Of a stretch of DNA of 9,786 nt, positions 1-5,337 are shown piece after piece. A program made the translations under genes and the position numbers. This DNA is from Actinomycetota bacterium (GTDB lineage Bacteria; Actinomycetota; Thermoleophilia; Solirubrobacterales; Thermoleophilaceae), in assembly GCA_005885165.1 (NCBI GenBank), contig VAXR01000107.1:1-9786 (forward strand), given 5' to 3'. How positions within the stretch are numbered: position 1 is the first letter of the stretch; every line of letters begins with the position of its first letter. The notes under the pieces were generated by a model. That model worked only from the letters and a program-made list of their open reading frames with translations, was not told where the DNA came from and did not search any database.

Positions 1-215
1 CAGGGCCATAGCAGGAAGAAGTAGAGCGGTGGCTCCGCCTCGGCTGGCCGGTGAACGGCGGCCAGCATGTCGTAGAAGGAGCCCGTCGTGCGGTGCGCAG
101 TGAGGGACTCATCAATCCAAAAGCTCTGGTTAGACAGCGTCGCAAAGCGCAGGACCGCGGCGAGCCCGACGAGAACTCCGAGTGCGACCAGCACGGCGTC
201 GACCCTCACGCGCAC
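1..215 (-). CDS. GT-C superfamily membrane glycosyltransferase, N-terminal fragment
   Basis: This is the first 71 codons of a gene that runs off the left edge. The product starts MRVRVDAVLVALGVLVG, giving a short basic cytoplasmic N-terminus and a first membrane helix at about residues 7-22. An outside-facing loop with the motif FWIDES (residues 32-37) follows, then EPPLYFFLL (61-69) leading into a second helix. The loop acidic motif followed by a PPLY helix is typical of ArnT/PMT-like glycosyltransferases, which move sugars from polyprenyl-phosphate donors onto acceptors outside the membrane; the Asp35/Glu36 pair would be the catalytic region. Start GTG at 215 is chosen because GGGAGG (221-226) lies 5 nt upstream. 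An in-frame ATG at 251 would add 12 residues without such a site. The family assignment rests on a short fragment; donor and acceptor cannot be inferred. Confidence 0.68.
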   Translation of the reverse strand, partial: MRVRVDAVLVALGVLVGLAAVLRFATLSNQSFWIDESLTAHRTTGSFYDMLAAVHRPAEAEPPLYFFLLWP

Positions 216-220
216 ACGAC

Positions 221-226
221 CCTCCC
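221..226 (-). promoter_or_regulatory. Ribosome binding site of the glycosyltransferase gene
   Basis: Read on the minus strand, GGGAGG sits 5 nt before GTG 215 and decides that start over the upstream in-frame ATG at 251 and the next GTG at 209. Confidence 0.6.
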
Positions 227-339
227 GCAGTGCAACGGCCACCGCGCCCATGTGCGCGGCACCCTACTCGGCTACTCCGCACGCTTCGCTCAGCCGCCGC
301 CCGCGGGGGTGGGCCAGCTAAGCTAGTCGCGGACTCGCC

Positions 340-1752
340 GTGAAGCGCCCATTCGTCGCTCTTCTGGCCGCGACGAGCGCCGCGCTCGCGCTCGGCGCTG
401 CGCCGGCCCCTGCTGCCGTGCACACGAAGGCGTTCGACGTGCCGGTGAAGATGGACCCCTACGAGGTCCGCCAGACCGTGAGCACGGTCGCGACCCCCCG
501 TACCGAGGGGTTCATCACCGGCATGAGCGTGAACGTCGTCGACAAGAACGGCGCGCCGGTGCCCATCCGGCGGCTGATGCTCCATCACATCGTCTTCGCC
601 GCGGTCGGACGTCCCGATACCACCTGCCAGGGGCAGCCATTCGTCGGCTACGACTCGCGGCCCACGAACTTCTCCAACGTCGCCCAGCCGTTCTATGGCG
701 CCGGTGAGGAGCGAAACGTGCTCGCGCTTCCCAAGGGCTACGGCTATCCGATCCACAAGAACGACATCTGGGGCATGGTCTGGATGCTGATGAACCACCG
801 GGGCGTGACCGACAGCGCGTTCATCCGCTACACGGTCACCTGGCAGGACGCCTCCGACGGGCTCACCGCGGTCACGCCCTACTGGCTCGACGAGAACAAC
901 TGCCGCGCGGACCCGATCTTCAACGTGCCGGGGACCGGCGGCAAGCACTCGACCTACAAGAAGACCTACGACTTCACCATGCCCGAGTCCGGCCGGATCG
1001 TCGCGGGCGGCGGCCACGTCCACGGCGGCGCCTACGGCCTCACGATTTCCGAGCCCGACTGCAGCAACCGGACGGTCTTCAAGTCGAGCCCCGCTTGGGG
1101 GATGCCGAGCAACCCCTTCTACCACGTGCGCCCGATCCTGCACGAGCCGGGCCCGATCTCGATGAGCGGCTACCTCTCCCAGACGGGCTACCCGATCGCG
1201 GCCGGCCAGCGGTTGCGACTGACCGCCGCCTACGACAACAGCCGTGCCCACACGCGCGTGATGGGGATCTCGCTCGTCTACGTCGCGCCGCAGGCGGTTT
1301 CGGGATGCGCGGCGCCGCCGACCGACGGCAGGACATTCCAGCCCGCCCAGCTCAAGGGCATCCCGTTCCGGACGAAGACGCCGGTCTTCAAGGTGCCGCT
1401 GACGGGAATCGGGGCGGACGGCAAGGCGCACACGATCAGCCGACCCGCCGGCCGCACGGTGAAGCTCGACAAGCGATCGAGCATCAAGGTCCGCGACTAC
1501 TACTTCGCGGCGCCCAACGCATCAGTCGCGCCGGGGTCGACGCTCACCTGGGACTTCGGGCCGGCGACACTCCACAACGTCACGCTGGCGAACGGCCCGC
1601 AGGGGTTCGCCTCATTCAACCTGAGCGAGGGCCGCAGGTTCAAGTTCCGCTTCACGAAGCCCGGCACGTACCGCATCTTCTGCGCGCTGCATCCGGTGCT
1701 TATGACGGAGACCGTGACGGTGCGCCCGCACAAGCGCCACAAAAAGCACTGA
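340..1752 (+). CDS. Exported PHM-like copper monooxygenase domain fused to a cupredoxin
   Basis: A 470-aa exported protein with a signal peptide at residues 1-25 (MKR, then an Ala/Leu core, APA cleavage region). Residues about 30-320 carry all copper-ligand positions of peptidylglycine alpha-hydroxylating monooxygenase. The pair H82-H83 (LMLHHIVF) and H153 match the CuH site; H226 and H228 (GGGHVHGG) and M308 (RVMGISLVY) match the CuM site. Spacings (82/83, 153, 226/228, 308) parallel rat PHM (107/108, 172, 242/244, 314). Residues about 385-462 form a cupredoxin with type 1 ligands H412, C448, H451 and M455 (FCALHPVLM). The C-terminus is a basic tail, RPHKRHKKH. Inference: a copper oxygenase outside the cell, with the cupredoxin delivering electrons or copper. 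The substrate is unknown and catalysis is unproven; it could be only a copper-binding protein. GTG start; no strong ribosome binding site seen. The next gene is convergent. Confidence 0.8.
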   Translation: MKRPFVALLAATSAALALGAAPAPAAVHTKAFDVPVKMDPYEVRQTVSTVATPRTEGFITGMSVNVVDKNGAPVPIRRLMLHHIVFAAVGRPDTTCQGQPFVGYDSRPTNFSNVAQPFYGAGEERNVLALPKGYGYPIHKNDIWGMVWMLMNHRGVTDSAFIRYTVTWQDASDGLTAVTPYWLDENNCRADPIFNVPGTGGKHSTYKKTYDFTMPESGRIVAGGGHVHGGAYGLTISEPDCSNRTVFKSSPAWGMPSNPFYHVRPILHEPGPISMSGYLSQTGYPIAAGQRLRLTAAYDNSRAHTRVMGISLVYVAPQAVSGCAAPPTDGRTFQPAQLKGIPFRTKTPVFKVPLTGIGADGKAHTISRPAGRTVKLDKRSSIKVRDYYFAAPNASVAPGSTLTWDFGPATLHNVTLANGPQGFASFNLSEGRRFKFRFTKPGTYRIFCALHPVLMTETVTVRPHKRHKKH

Positions 1753-1755
1753 TCG

Positions 1756-1866
1756 CTACCAGCGTCCGAGCAGGCGCACGATCAGCCGGGCGACGAACAG
1801 GTACACGATCGCCGCGATCCCCCAGTTGATGGCGATCGCGAGCGTGTGGCCCTTCGGGTGGAAGAT
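1756..1866 (-). pseudogene. In-frame 3' remainder of the small membrane protein gene beyond an internal TAG
   Basis: Directly after the TAG at 1867-1869, the same minus-strand frame stays open for 36 sense codons and ends at TAG 1756-1758, only 3 bp from the convergent monooxygenase-like gene. The translation begins IFHPKGHTLAIAINWG and continues into IAAIVYLFVARLIVRLL, a convincing second membrane helix with a basic end. I count 35 of 36 third positions as G or C, like the surrounding genes, so this still looks like coding sequence. It appears to be the original C-terminal half of the gene at 1867-2130, cut off by a recent nonsense mutation, a sequence error, or read through at low level. 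It has no start signal of its own. Confidence 0.6.
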
Positions 1867-2130
1867 CTAGCCGAACGGAGAGGCCAGGGACCTCGCCGCG
1901 TCGTGAATCGACGACACGATCGAGTTGCCCATGTTCGCCTTCAAAGCGACCAGCGCGATTCCCGCCACGATCACCAGGGCGACAAGCGCCGCGGCGAGCC
2001 ACAGCAACCTCGCCACGAGGCTGACCGTGCCCGTGGCCGCGCCGGCAACGACGGCGCCCGCACCCGGGCCCGCCCTGCGGTAACTGCGTCTGCGGGGTAG
2101 CGGCCGTGCCGCCCACCTTGCCGTACTCAT
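1867..2130 (-). CDS. Small membrane protein, truncated by an in-frame TAG
   Basis: An 87-codon ORF starting at ATG 2130. GGAGG at 2135-2139 lies 4 nt upstream, a good ribosome binding site that excludes the longer in-frame start at 2250. The product has an Arg/Pro-rich cytoplasmic N-terminus (residues 1-20), one strong membrane helix at about 38-63 (VSLVARLLWLAAALVALVIV), then a segment with GNSIVSSIHDAARSLASPFG that ends at TAG 1867-1869. The frame continues past the stop with a second membrane helix, so the intact product was probably about 124 residues with two helices. I do not recognise a named family or function. The gene is divergent from the six-Cys protein gene at 2243, with a 112-bp shared upstream region. 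Truncated after one helix, the product may be non-functional. Confidence 0.6.
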   Translation of the reverse strand: MSTARWAARPLPRRRSYRRAGPGAGAVVAGAATGTVSLVARLLWLAAALVALVIVAGIALVALKANMGNSIVSSIHDAARSLASPFG

Positions 2131-2242
2131 CTCTCCTCCCGCATCTAGGGGTACGCCGAGGTGGTACCCGGTCCGCCTACGGCTAACCGGACCCCAGGGC
2201 GCCAAGCTGCGGTACGCTCGGGACGGCAGGTACGGGAGGACG
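2131..2242. promoter_or_regulatory. Divergent intergenic region between the membrane protein and six-Cys protein genes
   Basis: The 112 bp between two divergent starts must hold any promoters for both genes. It contains the ribosome binding sites of both, a palindromic GGTACC (2163-2168) and a 6-bp inverted repeat GGTCCG/CGGACC (2170-2175 and 2188-2193) with a 12-nt loop. I found no confident -35/-10 pair on either strand. TACGCT (2213-2218) fits the loose actinobacterial -10 pattern for the rightward gene but lacks a partner. Confidence 0.3.
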
Positions 2243-2632
2243 ATGCGCAAGCTGATCGTGATCGGAGCGGCAGCCGCGGGCCTCGTCGGCGCGGTCGCCG
2301 GCGCGCCTCAGGCGAGCGGCGCGCGGCCTCCCTGCGTTCCCGACAAGCACCAGAAGAAGTGCCTCGCGCTCGAGCACTGCGAGGCCGCGGGCGCCACGGT
2401 CTTCAAGGACAAGAAGATGACCACGGACGAGCGCGTCCTCTACTTCCGCCACTGCGTCTGGCTCGAGGAGCGCTGGAGCCTCAAGAACGCGCCGCCGAAG
2501 AACAAATCCCACGGCTACATCCTCCACAAGCGCAAGCACCGGCTGCGGAAGAAGGACACGAACTCCTTCCCGCTGCTGCAGCGCGCCGAGTGCGAGCAGC
2601 AGGGCAAGCCGGACTACTGCACGCCGTCGTAA
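2243..2632 (+). CDS. Exported small basic protein with six cysteines, function unknown
   Basis: A 129-aa protein starting at ATG 2243 behind GGGAGGA (2234-2240). The N-terminus MRKLIVIGAAAAGLVGAVAG is a clear signal peptide, with likely cleavage near ASGA (24-27). The mature part is strongly basic (KHQKK, KDKK, KNKSHGYILHKRKHRLRKK) and has six cysteines at residues 31, 40, 46, 71, 117 and 126, an even number that suits three disulfides outside the membrane. Two Trp residues lie in CVWLEERW (71-78). I do not recognise a family. Possible roles such as cell-wall binding are speculation. It converges on the small exported protein gene at 2658, with 25 bp between them. That gap and the neighbour's stop contain a weak hairpin (AGCGC 2643-2647 with GCGCT 2655-2659) without a T-tract. 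Confidence 0.68.
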   Translation: MRKLIVIGAAAAGLVGAVAGAPQASGARPPCVPDKHQKKCLALEHCEAAGATVFKDKKMTTDERVLYFRHCVWLEERWSLKNAPPKNKSHGYILHKRKHRLRKKDTNSFPLLQRAECEQQGKPDYCTPS

Positions 2633-2657
2633 GGCGACGCGCAGCGCGCGGCCGGCG

Positions 2658-3074
2658 CTAGAAGATCGTTATGTGCCTGCTCGCGCGGGCGCTGGGCTTT
2701 GAGTCGAGCCCCTTCGCGCGATTGACCAGGTAGCCGCACAACGACCCGTTGCCCGGCGAGATGAAGACGACTTTGTGGTTCACCGTGAACTTCCCCGGGC
2801 CCACGTTCCGGTCGATGAACACCTGGCCGTTCTTCCGCTCCGCGGCGCCTGCCGTCTTGGCGCACTTCCCGAACGCGTGGTAGAGCACGATCAGCTCGCG
2901 CTTCTTCTTCGCCTTGCCCCACGCCTTGACAGTGAACACGTGGCCCGTGTTCTCCTTGCTGGGCGCGAAGAGGTGGAGCTTGTAGGGCTTCGGCTTGGTC
3001 TTGGCGGCTGCCGCGGGCAGCGGCATGGCCACCGACGTGAGCGCCAGCGCCAGTAGGACCGCGAGGCGTCGCGT
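2658..3074 (-). CDS. Small exported two-Cys protein; canonical start codon missing
   Basis: The frame from 3074 encodes 138 residues. The nearest canonical start, GTG 3032, gives 124 residues beginning MAMPLPAAAAK, which is only the end of a signal peptide. The same frame continues upstream as RRLAVLLALALTSVAMPL, a complete basic plus hydrophobic signal sequence. At its head (3072-3074) stands ACG where ATG would give MRRLAVLLALAL. I therefore place the start at 3074 as an ACG start, or an ATG lost by one transition or sequence error; CTG at 3089 is another option. In 3074 numbering the mature part has AP at 37-38, C71, GPG at 92-94 and C113 in LCGYL. These match the exported protein at 8731-9159, so both belong to one uncharacterised family, probably a small beta-sandwich with one disulfide. 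It is divergent from rtcB, 17 bp apart. Confidence 0.62.
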   Translation of the reverse strand, partial: TRRLAVLLALALTSVAMPLPAAAAKTKPKPYKLHLFAPSKENTGHVFTVKAWGKAKKKRELIVLYHAFGKCAKTAGAAERKNGQVFIDRNVGPGKFTVNHKVVFISPGNGSLCGYLVNRAKGLDSKPSARASRHITIF

Positions 3075-3091
3075 GGCAGAGTGATGCAGCG

Positions 3092-4522
3092 GTGGTCGAG
3101 CTCCGCCGGCTGGACGAGACGCTCTGGGAGATTCCGCGCGAGGCGCGTGCGGACATGCGCGTCCCGGCGCGGGTGTTCGCCGACGAGGAGCTGCTCGACG
3201 CGATCCGCGGCGACCAGTCGCTCGAGCAGCTCCAGAACGTGGCCACGCTGCCCCGGATCGTCGACGCCGCGCTCGCGATGCCGGACGTCCACCAGGGCTA
3301 CGGGTTCCCGGTCGGAGGTATCGCGGCGACGGAGCCCCCGGACGGAGTCGTCTCGCCGGGCGGGGTCGGTTACGACATCAACTGCGGCGTCCGCCTACTC
3401 GCCCTGCCGATCTCCGTGGACGAGCTCGGCGAGCGCAAGGAGGCGCTCGTCCACGAGATCTCGCGCGCTGCGCCGACGGGCGGCCGCGGCGGCGGCCCGC
3501 TCTCCCTGGGCGAACGCGAGCTCGAGCGCGTGCTCGTCGAGGGGCCGCGCGCGCTGGTCGAGATGCGCGGCGTCGGGACGGACGAGGACGTGGAGCTCAC
3601 CGAGTCGCGCGGCCGGCTCGAGGGCGCCTCGGTCCGCGCCGTGTCGGACCGGGCCCGGACTCGCGGCGCCGACCAGCTCGGCACGATCGGCTCCGGCAAC
3701 CATTTCGTGGAGCTCCAGCGCGTCGAGCGAATCCACGACGGCGAGGCCGCGGAGGCGTTCGGGCTGCGCGAGGGCCAGCTCACCGTGCTCATCCACTCGG
3801 GCTCGCGCGGCCTCGGCCACCAGGTCTGCACCGACTACGTGAAGCGAATGGACGCCTCGCTCGCGCGCTACCGCATCGAGCTGCCCGACCGCCAGCTGTC
3901 CTGCGCGCCGCTCTCCTCACCGGAGGGCCGCGACTACATGGCCGCGATGGCGGGGGCGGCGAACTTCGCCTGGGCAAACCGCCACGCGATCGCGCACGGC
4001 GTCCGCTCGGCCATCGCCCAGGTGCTGGGGAAGAACACCGCGAGGGCCACCCGGACCCTCTACGACGTCGCGCACAATGTGGCCAAGCTCGAGCGCCACG
4101 GCGGGCGCGAGGTGTGCGTTCACCGCAAGGGCGCGACGCGGGCCTTCCCGGCGGGATCCACCGAGCTGCCCGACGCCTACCGCCAGGTGGGGCAGCCGGT
4201 CTTCATCCCGGGCAGCATGGGCACCGCGAGCTACGTGCTGGTTGGGAGGCCCGGCTCCATGGAGCGCTCGTTCGGGACGGTCTGCCACGGCGCGGGCCGG
4301 CGGATGAGCCGGACGGGTGCACGCAAGCAGATAAGCGGAGCCGATCTCCGCCGCCAGCTCGAGGCCGCCGGCATCACCGTGCGGTGCGCGTCGAACCGGG
4401 GGCTGGCCGAGGAGGCGCCGTTCGCCTACAAGGAGGTCGACCGCGTGGTCGAGGTGGTCGAGCGCGCTGGACTCGCCGGCCGCGTCGCGCGGCTGCGTCC
4501 GATCGGCGTGGTGAAGGGCTGA
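3092..4522 (+). CDS. rtcB: RNA-splicing ligase RtcB (3'-phosphate/5'-hydroxyl RNA ligase)
   Basis: A 476-aa full-length RtcB. The family joins RNA 3'-phosphate or 2',3'-cyclic phosphate ends to 5'-hydroxyl ends using GTP and Mn2+ through a guanylylated His: tRNA splicing in archaea and RNA repair in bacteria. Metal and active-site residues are all present: D95 and C98 (GYDINCGVRL), N203-H204 (GSGNHFVE), H235 (VLIHSGSRGLGH), H328 (YDVAHN) and the GMP-accepting H399 (TVCHGAGRRMSR). The protein ends ARLRPIGVVKG, as archaeal enzymes do, and matches from memory the Pyrococcus-type long form rather than the shorter E. coli type. GTG 3092 fits the family's N-terminus (MVELRRLDETLWEIP); the ribosome binding site is weak. 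Archease follows after 4 bp, so the two are almost certainly co-transcribed. Any promoter must lie inside the divergent gene at 2658-3074 or the 17-bp gap. Confidence 0.97.
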   Translation: MVELRRLDETLWEIPREARADMRVPARVFADEELLDAIRGDQSLEQLQNVATLPRIVDAALAMPDVHQGYGFPVGGIAATEPPDGVVSPGGVGYDINCGVRLLALPISVDELGERKEALVHEISRAAPTGGRGGGPLSLGERELERVLVEGPRALVEMRGVGTDEDVELTESRGRLEGASVRAVSDRARTRGADQLGTIGSGNHFVELQRVERIHDGEAAEAFGLREGQLTVLIHSGSRGLGHQVCTDYVKRMDASLARYRIELPDRQLSCAPLSSPEGRDYMAAMAGAANFAWANRHAIAHGVRSAIAQVLGKNTARATRTLYDVAHNVAKLERHGGREVCVHRKGATRAFPAGSTELPDAYRQVGQPVFIPGSMGTASYVLVGRPGSMERSFGTVCHGAGRRMSRTGARKQISGADLRRQLEAAGITVRCASNRGLAEEAPFAYKEVDRVVEVVERAGLAGRVARLRPIGVVKG

Positions 4523-4526
4523 GCCC
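4516..4526 (+). other. Palindrome across the rtcB stop codon
   Basis: GGGC-TGA-GCCC is a perfect palindrome centred on the rtcB stop codon. It ends directly before the TTG start of archease. AAGGG just upstream is a possible ribosome binding site that overlaps it, so terminating ribosomes could open the structure and couple translation. This is inference from position only. Confidence 0.3.
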
Positions 4527-4919
4527 TTGTACCGCTGGGTCGAGCACACCGGCGAGCTCGAGCTGGAGATCACGGCGCCGACCGAGAAGGCCGTCTTCGA
4601 GGATGGATTCAAGGCGATGACCGAGGTGCTGGTCTGCGACTCCACAGCGCCGCTCGAACGGCGCGAGGTGACGCTGACCGCAGCCGACCGGCCCGCTCTC
4701 CTCGCCGACTGGCTCGCCGAGCTCGCGTTCCTGGCCGAGTCCGACGGGCTCGCCCCGGTCAACCTCGAGTCGCTCGAGCTTGAGGGCACCACCCTGCGCG
4801 CGGCGTTCGAGGGACGGATCTGCGAGCCGGCGCAGCTCGTGAAGGGCGTGACCTATCACCGGCTCGCGCTCGAGCCCGCCGAAGGCGGCTTTCGAGCGAC
4901 GGTCGTGCTGGACGTCTGA
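4527..4919 (+). CDS. Archease, activator of RtcB
   Basis: A 130-aa archease. The family stimulates guanylylation of RtcB, widens its nucleotide use and allows multiple turnover. The N-terminal signature YRWVEHTGELELEI (residues 2-15) corresponds to the usual EHT-A-D-I/V-x-I motif, here with Gly-Glu in place of Ala-Asp. A helix with KAVFEDGFKAMTEVL follows, then the LLADWLAELAFLAES segment typical of the family, and a C-terminal beta strand (FRATVVLDV) ending in Asp-Val. The TTG start is supported by the family's usual N-terminus and by AAGGG about 8 nt upstream, and it lies 4 bp after the rtcB stop. Length is normal for bacterial and archaeal archeases (about 130-145). Adjacency to rtcB makes the functional assignment firm. 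Confidence 0.93.
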   Translation: MYRWVEHTGELELEITAPTEKAVFEDGFKAMTEVLVCDSTAPLERREVTLTAADRPALLADWLAELAFLAESDGLAPVNLESLELEGTTLRAAFEGRICEPAQLVKGVTYHRLALEPAEGGFRATVVLDV

Positions 4920-5179
4920 GTTCATGCAAATCCGCTGAAAGTGCTGGCGAAATCGCGCTACCTCTGGTACCGATAGATGAGACTCGCACCCGAGCGTAGG
5001 AAGCGCTCGGAACCCAGGAAACGGATTTCAATGAAGGTCTTGCTACGCGCCCTCCAGGTACCCGCGGTGCCGCCTGTGCGCGCGTAGCGACAGGCGTCGG
5101 CCGGCGGGATGAGGGGCCCGCTGGCCGGCAGTTCAGCCGGTCGGACGCGGCACTCCCCGCCTCGTCACCCGGGCATGAC
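4920..5179 (+). other. Long gene-free stretch with hairpins, possible RNA gene or 3' leader
   Basis: No conventional protein gene is visible here. The stretch contains a 7-bp hairpin CCGAGCG/CGCTCGG (4990-4996 and 5004-5010, loop TAGGAAG). Further along, near 5100-5135, GC-rich self-complementary segments (GGCC-GCGGG against CCCGC-GGCC, and CCGGC-AGTTCA-GCCGG) are followed by the strong terminator at 5180-5214. This is either an unusually long 3' untranslated region of the rtcB-archease transcript or an independent small RNA. I compared it by eye with tRNA, tmRNA, RNase P RNA, SRP RNA and common riboswitch motifs and saw no match. Confidence 0.35.
5031..5087 (+). CDS. Possible 18-codon leader or small ORF
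   Basis: An ATG at 5031 opens 18 codons (MKVLLRALQVPAVPPVRA) and stops at TAG 5085. CAGGAAA (5015-5021) lies upstream, but the spacing of about 9 nt and modest match make it only a fair ribosome binding site. The start like a signal sequence (MKVLLRAL) is suggestive, yet the peptide is too short for a helix plus mature part. Chance ORFs of this size are common. It lies inside the gene-free stretch ahead of the terminator at 5180. Confidence 0.15.
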   Translation: MKVLLRALQVPAVPPVRA

Positions 5180-5214
5180 ACGACGGAGGCCGGCAGGGGC
5201 CTCCGTCGTCTTTT
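5180..5214 (+). terminator. Intrinsic transcription terminator
   Basis: A perfect 12-bp stem (ACGACGGAGGCC at 5180-5191 with GGCCTCCGTCGT at 5198-5209) and 6-nt loop GGCAGG is followed by CTTTT. This is the clearest intrinsic terminator in the window. The T-tract is only on the plus strand, so it ends rightward transcripts: rtcB-archease, or an RNA from 4920-5179. It insulates the protease gene downstream. Confidence 0.88.
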
Positions 5215-5337
5215 CGGACCCGGCCGCGGACGGGGCGCCGCGGCACTCGCCTCTGCGAACTGGGCGCAGCGGCGTTCGTTTACCCCACCGATAAGCGGGG
5301 GAAATACCGTCCCACCAGGATGGGCGGAAGGGGAGAG
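5215..5337 (+). promoter_or_regulatory. Upstream region of the protease gene with a sigma-B-type promoter candidate
   Basis: GTTT at 5278-5281, a 17-nt spacer and GGGAAAT at 5299-5305 resemble the GTTT...GGGTAT promoters used by stress sigma factors of the SigB/SigF type, though the -10 part is imperfect. The same bases form an inverted repeat, TTTaCCCC (5279-5286) and GGGGgAAA (5297-5304), that could instead bind a regulator. GATAAG (5290-5295) is a poorer alternative -10. A transcript from about 5312 would have a leader of about 26 nt. Confidence 0.3.
5329..5335 (+). promoter_or_regulatory. Ribosome binding site of the protease gene
   Basis: AGGGGAG ends 2 nt before ATG 5338, with the AGGGG core 4 nt from it. 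The alternative in-frame ATG at 5320 has nothing comparable upstream, so 5338 is the preferred start. Confidence 0.55.

Noticed and set aside
130..1431. 433-codon open frame on the minus strand
   Set aside because: It lies opposite the copper protein gene, is rich in Arg/Gly/Val without domains or signal sequence, and is the mirror frame expected opposite GC-rich codons.
4960..5030. Known riboswitch (cyclic di-AMP, cobalamin, T-box or SAM type) suggested by AACCCAGGAAACGG
   Set aside because: Other conserved blocks of these classes are absent, and no matching regulated gene follows before the terminator.
5100..5160. tRNA or tmRNA-like end at GTTCAGCC
   Set aside because: It lacks the T-loop consensus, a pairing acceptor stem and a CCA or other required arms.
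5320..5337. Earlier ATG for the protease at 5320
   Set aside because: No ribosome binding site precedes it, and the six added residues would lie ahead of a normal signal peptide start.
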